Assembly: GCA_036405135.1 (NCBI GenBank)
Contig: DASWYF010000036.1
Location: 62,001-126,000, forward strand
DNA length: 64,000 bases
Source of the DNA: Verrucomicrobiia bacterium
GTDB taxonomy: Bacteria; Verrucomicrobiota; Verrucomicrobiia; Limisphaerales; JAEYXS01
Direction of reading: 5' to 3'
This document shows, piece by piece, positions 26,679 through 36,163 of this stretch (positions are counted from its first letter, which is position 1; each line of letters opens with the position of its first letter). The translations under genes were made by a program, and so were the position numbers. Below the pieces are notes generated by a model that worked only from the letters and a program-made list of their open reading frames with translations, had not been told where the DNA came from and ran no database searches.

Positions 26679-27746
26679 TTACATCCCCGTCTTCTTCTTC
26701 AGATCCGCCCAAAACTCATCCACGTTATCCTTCCGGATCTGCCGCGCCGGAATGTCGATGAACTTGTTCGCCGGAATCACCTCAGTCTTGCCGTTCAGGA
26801 TATCCTTCAACACCTCCACCGATTTGTAGCCATACATATACGGATTCTGCACCACCGTCCCGTGCACGTAACCCTTCTGGATACCCGCCAGCGTTTCATC
26901 CGCTTCATCAAACGCGATCACCTTCACCTTGCCCAATTTACCCGCACGATCCAACGCCTCCAGCATCAGAGGCGGATTGTATGCGAACAGTCCCACCATA
27001 CCGTCGATCTCAGGATAACGCGCCAACGTATCCTCCACATTCGCCTTCCCCTTCGCGCGATCAAACTGGTCCGTCAACGTGCCGAGAATCGTGAAACCAT
27101 TTCCCGTCAGCACCTTGTCCGGCGCATCGAAATTGTTCGGATTCTCTGGGCGCCCCAGCACCTCATCGATCATCCCTTGCCGACGACGCTTCGCGTTGTC
27201 CTGCTCCATGCGCCCGATGTAGATCATGATCTTGCCACCCTTCGGCAACGCCTCTTTCACCAGCGCACCGCACAAGCGACCCGCCTTGTAATTATCCATG
27301 CCCAGATACAGCAGACGATTCGCCTTCGGCGCATCCGAGTCCGCCGTGATGACCTTCGTATGCTCCGCCGCCTTGCTGATCATCTCCGTCTGGTTATCCG
27401 CATCGATCGGGCTGATCGAAATGCCATCAATGCCTCGCGTCAGCAAATCTTCAATGATCCGTTTCTGATCCCCGATGCCCTCCGCCGGCATATACATGGA
27501 ACTGTCCACGCCCAAGTCTTTCCCCGCCGCCTTCACCCCCGCCTCGCAAATCGTCCAGAACGACGCCACCCCATTGCTCACAAACGCGATCTTATGCTTC
27601 TTTCCCGCAGCCGCCGGAGCCGCTGAACCACCACTCGCACTTGGAGAAGCGCCCTGCTGCGGTGCCGGTTGACTCGGCTTGCAAGCGCTCAAGACCAATA
27701 CACAAGCCAACGCCAAAGCGTTCGCGAAAAACTTCGGTGAATTCAT
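26679..27746 (-). CDS. Sugar-binding periplasmic lipoprotein (type 1 periplasmic binding protein)
   Basis: A 355-aa lipoprotein: leader MNSPKFFANALALACVLVLS with a perfect lipobox LSAC, a short Ser/Pro/Ala-rich tether, then a ribose/galactose-binding-type fold (KHKIAFVSNGVASFWTICEA, ISPIDADNQTEMISKAAE, GMDNYKAGRLCG, VKVIAFDEADETLAGIQKG). Relatives bring sugars to ABC importers. No permease or ATPase gene of a sugar importer is in the window, so its partner is elsewhere or it acts as a sensor. Two ATGs (27746 and 27764) both have GGAG Shine-Dalgarno sequences; the shorter form gives a better lipoprotein signal. Confidence 0.9.
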   Translation of the reverse strand: MNSPKFFANALALACVLVLSACKPSQPAPQQGASPSASGGSAAPAAAGKKHKIAFVSNGVASFWTICEAGVKAAGKDLGVDSSMYMPAEGIGDQKRIIEDLLTRGIDGISISPIDADNQTEMISKAAEHTKVITADSDAPKANRLLYLGMDNYKAGRLCGALVKEALPKGGKIMIYIGRMEQDNAKRRRQGMIDEVLGRPENPNNFDAPDKVLTGNGFTILGTLTDQFDRAKGKANVEDTLARYPEIDGMVGLFAYNPPLMLEALDRAGKLGKVKVIAFDEADETLAGIQKGYVHGTVVQNPYMYGYKSVEVLKDILNGKTEVIPANKFIDIPARQIRKDNVDEFWADLKKKTGM

Positions 27747-27863
27747 ACGCAACTCCATAATCATTTCATCTCCATTTGGCGACTAAGAAACTCTTCAGAT
27801 CTTCAATTTTGCAAGCAAGGTCCACAATTTCTCTTTTCCTTTATAGGCAGGCCGAGCTTCGGC

Positions 27864-28631
27864 TCACGCCACCGTCATCCCCCCATTCACATGCAGATTC
27901 TGCCCCGTGATGAACGATGCCGCATCACTCGCCAAGAACACCACCGCTCCCGCCACATCCTGCGGCACACCCCAGCGATTCGCCGGGATCAGTGCGCGAT
28001 AACCATCCTTCAATTCCTGCGGATCATTCTCATGCCGCTCCACTGGAATCCACCCCGGCGCGATCATGTTCACCGTGATCCCATGCGGCGCGAGTTCACC
28101 CGACATGCTCCGCGTCCACCCGTTCTGCCCACCCTTCGCCGCCACATACGCACTGAAATTCGGCACCCCCCGCGCCACCACTTCCGAACCGATATTGATG
28201 ATGCGCCCCCACTTCTGCTCCTTCAAATGCGGCAAACACGCCCGCGTCAGCAGAAACGGACTCTTGATAAAGAAATCCAGCATCGACTGATAAAACGCCC
28301 AATCATACTCCTCGATCGATTTCTGCGGCTGCGCCGGCGTCGCATTGAAAACCAAAATATCGATCGCCCCCAACGTCTTCGCCACCTCATCGACCAACCG
28401 CTTCACCTCCCCCTCATCCACCACACTCCCCCGAAACAAAGCCCCCTCGCCACCCGCCGCCCTGAACTCCACGAACGCCTGCTCCGCCCGCGCCTGATTA
28501 TTCGCATAATTCAAAGCCACCCTCGCCCCCGCCTGCCCCAGAGCAATCGCCATAGCCTTCCCCAGCCCAGTAGTACTCCCCGTCACCAAAGCCACCCGCC
28601 CCGTCAGATCAAATCCTTTATTCGCATTCAT
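27864..28631 (-). CDS. Short-chain dehydrogenase/reductase (SDR)
   Basis: A 255-aa classical SDR: cofactor motif VTGSTTGLGKAMA, acidic/NAD(P) discrimination region after VALNYAN, FNATPAQPQ in place of the usual NNAG, catalytic Ser in NIGSEVV, YVAAK as YxxxK, and the C-terminal ITGQNLHVNGGMTVA typical of FabG-like enzymes. It probably oxidises or reduces a secondary alcohol with NAD(P)H; the substrate is unknown. The NNAG-to-FNAT change is unusual but occurs in divergent SDRs. The gene is flanked by gaps of about 117 and 160 nt, the upstream one filled with repeats. Confidence 0.9.
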   Translation of the reverse strand: MNANKGFDLTGRVALVTGSTTGLGKAMAIALGQAGARVALNYANNQARAEQAFVEFRAAGGEGALFRGSVVDEGEVKRLVDEVAKTLGAIDILVFNATPAQPQKSIEEYDWAFYQSMLDFFIKSPFLLTRACLPHLKEQKWGRIINIGSEVVARGVPNFSAYVAAKGGQNGWTRSMSGELAPHGITVNMIAPGWIPVERHENDPQELKDGYRALIPANRWGVPQDVAGAVVFLASDAASFITGQNLHVNGGMTVA

Positions 28632-28639
28632 ATTAAAAA

Positions 28640-28790
28640 ATCTTCGTAATCGTCCTCGAACCCCTCATCCCGTAACCGCGGACGTCAGTCCGCGCTAACC
28701 TCTCTCTCGATGTTCGATGTTCGATGTTTCCTTTCATTAGCCCGCCGGTGCAACCGGCTCCTTCGTCATTCGGATTTCGTCACTGGTCAT
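28640..28790. repeat. Composite of intergenic repeat modules
   Basis: The SDR to DUF1501 gap has no gene and is made of shared modules. CGTAATCGTCCTCGA (about 28645-28659) resembles 38097-38120. GTAACCGCGGACGTCAGTCC and its continuation through TCTCGATGTTCG (28672-28730) matches 35113-35188. The 26-nt stretch 28745-28770 (CCGGTGCAACCGG then CTCCTTCGTCATT) matches 31219-31244 with one difference, and a TCACTGGTCATTT tail follows. Confidence 0.7.
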
Positions 28791-30227
28791 TTACGCCAGT
28801 ATCTCCTTCACCACATGCCCATGCACATCCGTCAGCCGCATATCCCTGCCCCCGAACCGATACGTCACTCGCGTATGATCCAGCCCCAGCAGATGCAGCA
28901 TCGTCGCGTGCAGATCATACATCTCCAGTTTATTCTCCACCGCTTTGTAGCCGTATTCATCCGTCGCACCGTAGCTCATCCCGCCCTTCACTCCACCGCC
29001 CGCCATCCACACCGTGAACCCAAACGGATTATGATCCCGCCCATTCGTCCCCTGCGCGAACGGCGTCCGCCCAAACTCACCCGCCCAAATCACCAGCGTC
29101 TCCTCCAGCAACCCGCGTGATTTCAAATCATGTAAGAGCGCGCCGATCGGCTGATCCACCGCGCGCGAATTATTCTCATGCCCATCCTTCAAGTTCCCGT
29201 GCTGATCCCACCGATCTCCCGCCACCTTCGGACACGTCAGCTCGATGAACCGCACCCCGCGCTCGATCAATCGCCGCGCCGTCAAACATTGCCGCGCAAA
29301 GATCCGCGTCTGCTCAAATGGATGATCAAACCCATAAAGTTTTTTCAGCGTCTCACTCTCGCGCTGCAACTCCATCAACTCCGGCACTGCTGATTGCATC
29401 CGAAACGCCAGTTCGTAATTCGCGATCGCGGACTCGATGGGGTCCAGCTTCCCCATCCGCTCCACCACGCCGCCGTCCAGTTGCTTCAGCAACGCCAGCT
29501 TGTTCTCCTGCAATTTCGGCGTGGCTTCCGTCGGCAGAATATTCGCCACCGGCTTGTCCGCCGCGCGAAAGATCGAGCCCTGATACGTCGCCGGTAAAAA
29601 GCCGTTCGCAAAATTATCCAACCCACCCGGCGGAATCAGCCCGCCATTCAACACCACAAACCCCGGCAGATTCTGATTCTCTGTCCCGAGACCATAATTC
29701 ACCCACGCCCCCATGCTCGGCCGTCCCGCGAGTCCCAACCCCGTGTGCAAAAAATAATTCGCATTCGTATGCTCGGAAAACTCCGACGTCATCGATCGGA
29801 TCACACAGATATCATCCATGTGCCGCGCCACATGCGGAAACAGCGCACTCACCGGCAACCCGCTGCGCCCGTGCTGTTTGAATTCCCACAGACTCCCCAG
29901 CGTGTTCCCGTTGTCGTTGAACTGCGTGGGCTCCATCTTCATCTTGAATGGCTGCCCGCTCTCCGCCTGCAACCGCGGCTTCGGATCAAACGTATCCACC
30001 TGCGATGGCCCGCCATCCATGTAGAGAAAAATCACATTCTTCGCCCGCGCCTTGAAATGCGGCGCCAACACCCCACCACCCGCCTTGCCCGCATCCGGTG
30101 ACGACACCACCCCGAAGGCCTTGTCCCCCAGCAACGCCGTAAGCGCCACCGCCCCAAAGCCATTCGCACAACGCGCCAACATCGTGCGCCGCGTCATCGC
30201 CCCCGCCATGTATCTTCCACAATGCAT
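28791..30227 (-). CDS. DUF1501 family Tat-exported protein
   Basis: A 478-aa paralogue of the protein at 22124-23563. It has a twin-arginine type leader (TRRTMLARCANGFGAVALTA), YMDGGPSQVDTFDPKP, NYGLGTENQNLPGFVVLNGG, WAGEFGRTPFAQ and GRDHNPFGFTVWMAGGG. The function is unknown. It is the partner of the large PSD1 gene at 31255-35037, but here the two are separated by an unrelated 190-aa gene and two gaps with repeats. An alternative ATG at 30209 would shorten it by six residues and leave the Tat motif intact. Confidence 0.9.
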   Translation of the reverse strand: MHCGRYMAGAMTRRTMLARCANGFGAVALTALLGDKAFGVVSSPDAGKAGGGVLAPHFKARAKNVIFLYMDGGPSQVDTFDPKPRLQAESGQPFKMKMEPTQFNDNGNTLGSLWEFKQHGRSGLPVSALFPHVARHMDDICVIRSMTSEFSEHTNANYFLHTGLGLAGRPSMGAWVNYGLGTENQNLPGFVVLNGGLIPPGGLDNFANGFLPATYQGSIFRAADKPVANILPTEATPKLQENKLALLKQLDGGVVERMGKLDPIESAIANYELAFRMQSAVPELMELQRESETLKKLYGFDHPFEQTRIFARQCLTARRLIERGVRFIELTCPKVAGDRWDQHGNLKDGHENNSRAVDQPIGALLHDLKSRGLLEETLVIWAGEFGRTPFAQGTNGRDHNPFGFTVWMAGGGVKGGMSYGATDEYGYKAVENKLEMYDLHATMLHLLGLDHTRVTYRFGGRDMRLTDVHGHVVKEILA

Positions 30228-30350
30228 ACAAAATCGTCGTCGTTCTCGTTCTCGCTTCGTTGGTAGGGCTGGCTGTCCTCAGCCGGCCGCCGCCGAAGCA
30301 TCTGCACTTGCTAATTGCATCAGCCCTTTATTACGACTACCGCTCAACTT

Positions 30351-30389
30351 CCCTCTCCTCTCAACGAGGAGAGGGACGGAGGGTGAGGA
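30351..30389. repeat. REP-like palindromic repeat, copy 2
   Basis: CCCTCTCCTCTC facing GAGGAGAGGG, followed by ACGGAGGGTGAGG. This is a diverged copy of the elements at 26119-26157 and 58475-58510, located in the gap between the DUF1501 gene and the 190-aa gene. Confidence 0.7.
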
Positions 30390-30416
30390 GTGAGCACGCC
30401 TATCGCTCTCACGCCA

Positions 30417-30989
30417 TCACTTCCCCTGCATCTCCTTCCTCGGCACCGGAATACGCCCCCGCATACTCATCACCTCAGTCTTCAATTCACTCACCTTCAC
30501 CAGATTACCCGTCCCCTTCTCAGCCTTGACTGTCGCCTTCCCCATCGCCTCCGGCAGATCCAATCCCACCGGCAAACCCGCATACCACATCCCCTGATGA
30601 CTCTGCACCGGCAACCGTCCCCGCCCTGCATAACTGATCGTCATCACCTCCGCGAACGCCGTCTCCTTGCTGAACAAAATGATCGTCTCCCCTTCCAGGC
30701 CCGTCGTCAGATCACAATCACCAAATTCCTTGTTCGCCTGAAACCTCACCGTCTTGGTCTCATCCCCTTTCCAAGTCGCCAGAATCTTCCCGACGGCCAC
30801 CACCTTGCCACTCTCATTCGTCGAAAGACTCTGCACCTTCACCATTCCGATAAACCCGCTATCCCGCACCAACTGTTCCAACGAAACATTGGCCACCTTG
30901 GCCTGAGCCGAATCTGTTGAAAGCAACAGACACAGAACCGCGAGCACCATGCTCACACTCTTCCAAGTCTTTCTTTCACCACTATTCAT
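30417..30989 (-). CDS. Secreted protein of unknown function, 190 aa
   Basis: No family recognised. The protein starts with a clear signal peptide (SVSMVLAVLCLLLSTDSAQA, cleavage near residue 30), so it is exported. The mature part has a small beta-rich look: VANVSLEQLVRDSGFIGMVKV, VVAVGKILATWKGDETKTVR and EGETIILFSKE, a pattern like proteins that carry a short hydrophobic-strand domain, then a Lys-rich tail. It lies between the large PSD1 gene and the DUF1501 gene on the same strand (gaps 265 and 189 nt), so co-expression is possible but not shown. Confidence 0.75.
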   Translation of the reverse strand: MNSGERKTWKSVSMVLAVLCLLLSTDSAQAKVANVSLEQLVRDSGFIGMVKVQSLSTNESGKVVAVGKILATWKGDETKTVRFQANKEFGDCDLTTGLEGETIILFSKETAFAEVMTISYAGRGRLPVQSHQGMWYAGLPVGLDLPEAMGKATVKAEKGTGNLVKVSELKTEVMSMRGRIPVPRKEMQGK

Positions 30990-31159
30990 AGCCTCACCAT
31001 CTCAGGTTAAAGTTTCCCGCGTTATCCTTATTCTCGCTATATCACGTACAACTAAACAAAATTCACCTTTCACACCCTCATCCAACCATCTTTCCTCTCA
31101 CCCCGTTAGCCCTATATGCGCTATCTGCGCTACTTGGAGACAAAATCTCAAACTCTTCC

Positions 31160-31253
31160 ATCCGTGTGATCCGTGTTCCATCCGTGGCTACCTATTTGAT
31201 CATTTGTCATTGTGGCCTCCGGTGCAACCGGTTCCTTCGTCATTGGTCATTTT
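31160..31253. repeat. Composite of intergenic repeat modules
   Basis: 31160-31190 (ATCCGTGTGATCCGTG then TTCCATCCGTGGCTA) is identical at 29 of 31 positions to 38255-38285 and resembles 17838-17869. It is itself three near-copies of ATCCGTG. 31219-31244 matches 28745-28770 at 25 of 26 positions. The rest of the 265-nt gap (30990-31254) shows no gene. Confidence 0.75.
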
Positions 31254-31254
31254 C

Positions 31255-34200
31255 TCAATTATTAAACACAAACTCCTTCACATTAAACACCACATGACAC
31301 AGATCCGCCCACACCCGCACATCCTTCAATCCCGCCTCCCCGCTCACCCCATACTCACCCGCCTGCACCCGTAAAAACTCCATCGCTCTCTTCAATTCCT
31401 CAACCGTGGCCCCGCGCCCAAAAGCCCTCCGATAAATCTTCTCCACGCGCGCTTCCGCTGACATCTCTTCCTTCAACAACCGCTCCGCCCACACCTTCGC
31501 CTGCTGCACCACGAACGGATCATTCATCAAGATGAGCGCCTGCGCCGGTACATTGGAGACCGTTCTGCGCCCCACCGTCGTCGCCGCATTCGGCGCATCA
31601 AACGCCAGCATCATTGGTGACAGAAAATTCCGCCTCACCTCAGTGTAGATGCTCCGCCGCCCATCCCCATCCAACGGCCCGCTCTTGCCTGGCCGCCCTC
31701 GCCCATCCATGAACTCCGTCAAATGGATCGCCACCGATGGCCCGAACATTTTCCTATCCAGACTGCCCGACACCGCCAGCACCGCATCCCGGATCGCCTC
31801 GCCCTCCAACCGCTTCACGTTCATGCGATGCCACCACTCGTTGTTCGGATCTTTCGCCTCCGCCGCTGCATCATTCGGTTGGCTCGCCATCTGATACGTC
31901 CGCGAAAGAACGACCTGTTTGATCAATCGCTTCACCGACCAATCACCAGTCGTGCGAAAATCCTCAGCCAGCCAGTCCAGCAATTCCGGATGCGACGGCA
32001 CCTGTCCCAGCACCCCGAAGTTATCCACCGTCGGCACGATTCCCCGCCCCATCAGATGATGCCACACCTTGTTCACCAACACCCGCGCCAGCAGCGGATT
32101 CCCCTGCGAAGTCCAGTCCTCCGCCAGTTGCATCCGCCCGCTACCTTCTTCATAAATCGCGCTCACCTCACCGCCCAAGGCCTCCAAGTTACGTCGCTTC
32201 ACCACCTCACCCAAACGCCTTGGACTCCCGCGCAAAAATACCTTCTCATCATACGGCGTCCCCTCCGTCAAAGCTGGCACCGTCACCAGCTCCCGAATCC
32301 CCGCCTCCACCTTCGCATACTCCTCCAGCAATCCTTTCAACTCCGCATCATCCCGCTTGCCCAAGGTGATCAGTTGATTGCTGAGCAATTGGTTGATTCT
32401 CCGCTGCCCTTTCAGAAAAGTGGTCCTCCCTTCCAACCAGTGCATCACCAAGTCATTGATTTCCTTTGCTACCGTTTCCATACCATTCTCTTCCGTCCCC
32501 TTCACTTGCGGCATCGGCACAGGCGCATCCGCGCTATTGCTGAAGAAGACTTGCTCCACCGCAAACCAATCATTCACCTGCCCGCCACCCGCCGCCGAAT
32601 CAGCCGGTGACCGGTCCACAAATTCCAAAAACGCTCGATGCCCCTTCCACATCCGCACATCCATGCGATACCACTTCGGCGCTTCACTATTCAGCGTCTG
32701 CCGCAGATTCCCATAGATCGGATTACGGATCAGCGTGAACCCATCCACCACCAAACTCACCCGACTACCCGTTCCCGCAATTAGCAAATGAATGAAATCC
32801 TTCTCAATCGTGAACGCAGGCGATTGCAATGTCCCCTCCAGCCGTGGCGACACCTGCCCACTCGCCAAGACACCGCGATCCTCCACATACTTCACCGGTT
32901 GCTCCACCGTCCCCACTCGGAAATTATCCTGAGCAGTCGCCCTGATCTCAAACGCAGCCCCATTGGCCGACCAGCCTGTCGGCACTTGGTTTCGCGCGAA
33001 TGCGAACTGGACATCAACCGGAGGAATAATCCAAAGCGCTTTATCTACCTGCAACAAACTGCTGTGGTCACCAGGCAACTGAACTTTCTCCTTACCCGTT
33101 TGCACCGCGATCCACCGCTTCAAAACCTTCGCATCCAATCCCCGCGCCTTCGCCACCACTCCCACCAAATCCGCTTGCAACAACGGCTGATTGTCCGCTC
33201 CAAAAAATTCCGTGCGATCTGACATCACCACATGATCCAGCCCGATGTTTCCCCAACTCCCCTTCACATCATCCACTACTTCGATCCGCGCCGTCTTCCC
33301 TTGAAATTCACTCACCTCAAATTTCGCTGCGCTCATGCGATTACTTTCTTTGCCCGTCACACTGCGCACCACCTTGCCCTCCAAGATCAGATTCACACAC
33401 GTCTTGCCCGCATGCGCCCCACCTCCGACGAGAAAGTGGATATGATTACGTGTGATCGTGAACTCCGGCCCTGTCAGTTTGCCCGTGAAACTATCACTCT
33501 GGATCACCTTCCCCTCCCGCCGCGCATTGTGTGAATTGATGAACCCCTTGCCCACCGCACCCACATCACCCTGATACGTACCGATTTCCTTTTGCGCCAC
33601 CGGCCCTTCACCAAACGCATCCCCAATCACGACCCATTTCCCAAAACCGCTCCACTCAAAATCAGCCAACACTACATCACCTGACTCCTTCGCCTTAACA
33701 TCTGCCGGAACTTTCCCGCTCAGCACTTCATTCACAGCCAATAAATACTCCTTCACCTTCCAATCCGCCGTCACCGTCGTCTCTTTCAGCCGTGCTTTGA
33801 TCTGCTGCTTGATGCCCTGCAACCGTTTCGCCTGCTCCAGCGTCGTCGTCAATGGCTCCACTTCCGCCAGCCGATACCGCGAACTCTCGATGATGCCGTA
33901 CAGCGAGTAATAATCCTCATCTGAGATCGCATCGAACTTGTGATCATGACACCGCGCACACGACACCGTCATGCCGAGGAACGTCTTGCTGATCACATCG
34001 ATCTGGTTGTCGATCAGCTCCGCCTGATGCAGCCGCACATCTACCGGCGAATGCACTTGTTGCGAGAGCCAGAACGCCGTCGTGCCGATGACCGATTCAT
34101 TGAACCCATCCGCCGGATTGATGCGCGGCTGCTTCAGCAGATCACCCGCCAGATGCTCCTTCACGAACTGGTTGTACGGCACATCCGCATTGAACGCCCG

Positions 34201-35037
34201 GATCACATAATCCCGATACCGCCACGCATTGTGGATGGGATAATCGAACTCATGCCCCATCGTCTCCGCATAACGCATCATGTCCAACCAGTGCCGCCCC
34301 CAGCGCTCCCCGAAGTGCGGTGATGCCAGTAACTCATCCACCAACTTCTCCACCGCCTTCGGTGATTTATGCGCCACAAACGCCTCCACTTGTTCCGGCG
34401 TAGGCGGCAATCCCAGCAGATCAAAATACAACCGCCGCACCAATGTGCGTTTCTCCGCCGCCGGTGCCGGCTTCAACCCCTCTGCCTCCAACTTCGCGAG
34501 AATCAATCGATCAATCGGCAACTGTCCCCACTGCGCATCCTTCACCGTCGGCAACGTCGGCTTCTTGATCGCTTGCCACGCCCAATGCGCTTGCTTCCGC
34601 GCCTCCAAGTCGAACACCTCCACCTTACCCGCCGCTTTCGGAGCTGCCTCCTGCGGCCATGGCAAACCGAGCCGCACCCACTGCTTCAGGTCCTCCACTT
34701 GCGCCGAAGTCAGCCGCGTCTTCGGCGGCATCTGCAGTTCGGGGTCCGAGTATTCCACCGCCTTGATCAGCAAACTCTTCTCCGGACTCTCCGGCACCAC
34801 CACCTTTCCCGCATCCCCACCGTTTAAAACCGCCTCGCGCGAATCCAGATACAATCCGCCTTTCACCTTGGCTGCCGAAACGCTGTGACATTCAAAACAA
34901 CTTTCTACCAGCACCGGACGCACCTTTTTCTCAAAGAAATCCAACTGCTCCGCCGTGAACTCCGCCGCCGATAACGAAAGCCCCGCACTCCATCCTGCAA
35001 TGGAAAGACACATCACGAATTTCGTCCAAACTCTCAT
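31255..35037 (-). CDS. Large PSD1 family protein with cytochrome-like module and two inserted jelly-roll-like modules
   Basis: A 1260-aa secreted protein. Order: signal peptide (1-24); PSCyt1 cytochrome-like module with the heme motif CFECH at 47-51 and LQMPPK (possible Met ligand 103); DUF1549 (about 165-390) with RRLYFDLLGLPPTPEQ and CARCH at 360-364; an insertion of about 400 residues; then DUF1553 (about 960-1230) with NPLLARVLVNKVWHHLMG and PAQALILMND. The insertion holds two related modules, about 455-610 and 690-835, each with a GPEFTITRNHIHFLVGGG / SPAFTIEKDFIHLLIAG core. The first resembles the module attached to GH32 levanases, so glycan binding is likely. The function of PSD1 proteins is unknown. 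Confidence 0.9.
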   Translation of the reverse strand: MRVWTKFVMCLSIAGWSAGLSLSAAEFTAEQLDFFEKKVRPVLVESCFECHSVSAAKVKGGLYLDSREAVLNGGDAGKVVVPESPEKSLLIKAVEYSDPELQMPPKTRLTSAQVEDLKQWVRLGLPWPQEAAPKAAGKVEVFDLEARKQAHWAWQAIKKPTLPTVKDAQWGQLPIDRLILAKLEAEGLKPAPAAEKRTLVRRLYFDLLGLPPTPEQVEAFVAHKSPKAVEKLVDELLASPHFGERWGRHWLDMMRYAETMGHEFDYPIHNAWRYRDYVIRAFNADVPYNQFVKEHLAGDLLKQPRINPADGFNESVIGTTAFWLSQQVHSPVDVRLHQAELIDNQIDVISKTFLGMTVSCARCHDHKFDAISDEDYYSLYGIIESSRYRLAEVEPLTTTLEQAKRLQGIKQQIKARLKETTVTADWKVKEYLLAVNEVLSGKVPADVKAKESGDVVLADFEWSGFGKWVVIGDAFGEGPVAQKEIGTYQGDVGAVGKGFINSHNARREGKVIQSDSFTGKLTGPEFTITRNHIHFLVGGGAHAGKTCVNLILEGKVVRSVTGKESNRMSAAKFEVSEFQGKTARIEVVDDVKGSWGNIGLDHVVMSDRTEFFGADNQPLLQADLVGVVAKARGLDAKVLKRWIAVQTGKEKVQLPGDHSSLLQVDKALWIIPPVDVQFAFARNQVPTGWSANGAAFEIRATAQDNFRVGTVEQPVKYVEDRGVLASGQVSPRLEGTLQSPAFTIEKDFIHLLIAGTGSRVSLVVDGFTLIRNPIYGNLRQTLNSEAPKWYRMDVRMWKGHRAFLEFVDRSPADSAAGGGQVNDWFAVEQVFFSNSADAPVPMPQVKGTEENGMETVAKEINDLVMHWLEGRTTFLKGQRRINQLLSNQLITLGKRDDAELKGLLEEYAKVEAGIRELVTVPALTEGTPYDEKVFLRGSPRRLGEVVKRRNLEALGGEVSAIYEEGSGRMQLAEDWTSQGNPLLARVLVNKVWHHLMGRGIVPTVDNFGVLGQVPSHPELLDWLAEDFRTTGDWSVKRLIKQVVLSRTYQMASQPNDAAAEAKDPNNEWWHRMNVKRLEGEAIRDAVLAVSGSLDRKMFGPSVAIHLTEFMDGRGRPGKSGPLDGDGRRSIYTEVRRNFLSPMMLAFDAPNAATTVGRRTVSNVPAQALILMNDPFVVQQAKVWAERLLKEEMSAEARVEKIYRRAFGRGATVEELKRAMEFLRVQAGEYGVSGEAGLKDVRVWADLCHVVFNVKEFVFNN

Positions 35038-35112
35038 CGGGCTTTCACAAATCTTAAAACCTCTGCTTTACAGCAATCAAGGCCACACTCCGTTTTCTAT
35101 CATTCTTTTCCA

Positions 35113-35188
35113 GTAGCCGTGGACATCAGTCCGCGCTAACCCATCTCTCGATGTTCGGAGTTCGATGTTGGATGTTCGATGTTTTCCT
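35113..35188. repeat. Intergenic repeat module (ccgyggacrtcagtccgcgctaacc, gttcgatgtt)
   Basis: GTAGCCGTGGACATCAGTCC, its continuation CGCGCTAACC, and a run of GATGTTCG words match 28672-28730 closely. It fills the 199-nt gap (35038-35236) between two divergent genes, where no other gene is visible. Confidence 0.7.
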
Positions 35189-35236
35189 AATTCACATTTG
35201 CTCCTCTCGCCGCTCCTCGTCATCATTTCTCTATCC

Positions 35237-36136
35237 ATGAACCGCCGCCAATTCCTACATCGCACCGCTGCTCTCACCGCCTTGGCCGCTCTTCCGAAAC
35301 TCAATGCCGCTCCGCCCTCTCCCCCCGGCCCCCTCGTCGGCACTCAACTCTACGGCTGGGGCCAATATTACCAGCGCGATGGCAAGAAACCCGCCGAGCA
35401 CACGGAGGAGATCCTCTCCGCTGTTCGTGATTGCGGCTATGATTACGCCGAGACTTCCCTTGATTCCGCACAACCCGAGAACAACCAAAAGCTCGCCGAT
35501 CAGATGAAGGCCAAGGGCCTCAAACCCTTCTCCCTCTACACCAACGCCGTCGTGTACGAGGACGACAAGTGGGAAACCAACACGCAGAAACTAATCAAAG
35601 CCGCCCAAGCCGCTCGCGAAGCTGGCTTCACCTCACTCACCTGCGATCCCGGCTTAGGCAAAGACGAAAAGACCGAGGCTCAACTCAAGACTCAGGCAAA
35701 AGCGCTCGAACTCCTCGGCACAGAACTTCGCAAAGTCGGCATGAGCCTGGGCATCCATCATCACACGCCCGCAATGCGCAGTAGTGCCCGTGAGTATCAC
35801 TCCAACTTCAAACTCACCGCGCCGAACAAAGTCGGCTTCTGTTACGATGTCCACTGGGTTTTCCGCGGCGGCGTGAAACCGGATGCCGCTCTGAAAGACT
35901 ACGGCTCACGCATCGTCTCCTGGCACCTGCGCCAAAGCCGCGAAGCCATCTGGTGGGAAGACCTCGATTCCGGTGATCTCGACTATTCCGCCATCGCCGC
36001 TTACGCCAAGAAAAACAACCTCGCCCCCTTCTACACTGTCGAACTCGCGCTGGAAAACGGCACGAAAATAACCCGGTCCGTCGTGGCGAACCACCAACGG
36101 AGCCGGGCTTATGTGAAAACCATCTTTGGTTGCTGA
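35237..36136 (+). CDS. Tat-exported xylose isomerase-like TIM-barrel protein
   Basis: A 299-aa protein with a twin-arginine leader (MNRRQFLHRTAALTALAALP) and a sugar phosphate isomerase/epimerase-like (AP endonuclease 2 superfamily) barrel: LVGTQLYGWGQYY, CGYDYAETSLD, GLKPFSLYTN, LGIHHHTPAMR, VGFCYDVHWVFRGG and FYTVELALENG. His, Asp and Glu residues at strand ends fit a metal site. Exported members are common in this phylum and are thought to act on sugars, but none of the specificity can be read here. The ATG at 35237 is preferred over an open extension to 35165, which lies in repeat sequence. Confidence 0.88.
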   Translation: MNRRQFLHRTAALTALAALPKLNAAPPSPPGPLVGTQLYGWGQYYQRDGKKPAEHTEEILSAVRDCGYDYAETSLDSAQPENNQKLADQMKAKGLKPFSLYTNAVVYEDDKWETNTQKLIKAAQAAREAGFTSLTCDPGLGKDEKTEAQLKTQAKALELLGTELRKVGMSLGIHHHTPAMRSSAREYHSNFKLTAPNKVGFCYDVHWVFRGGVKPDAALKDYGSRIVSWHLRQSREAIWWEDLDSGDLDYSAIAAYAKKNNLAPFYTVELALENGTKITRSVVANHQRSRAYVKTIFGC

Positions 36137-36163
36137 CCCTCAGGTCAACGCCATCAAAATATC

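Noticed and set aside
26655-27626. A 323-codon plus-strand frame opposite the sugar-binding lipoprotein gene
   Set aside because: Arg/His-rich antisense translation with no motif; the opposite strand has a lipobox, fold motifs and good ribosome-binding sites.
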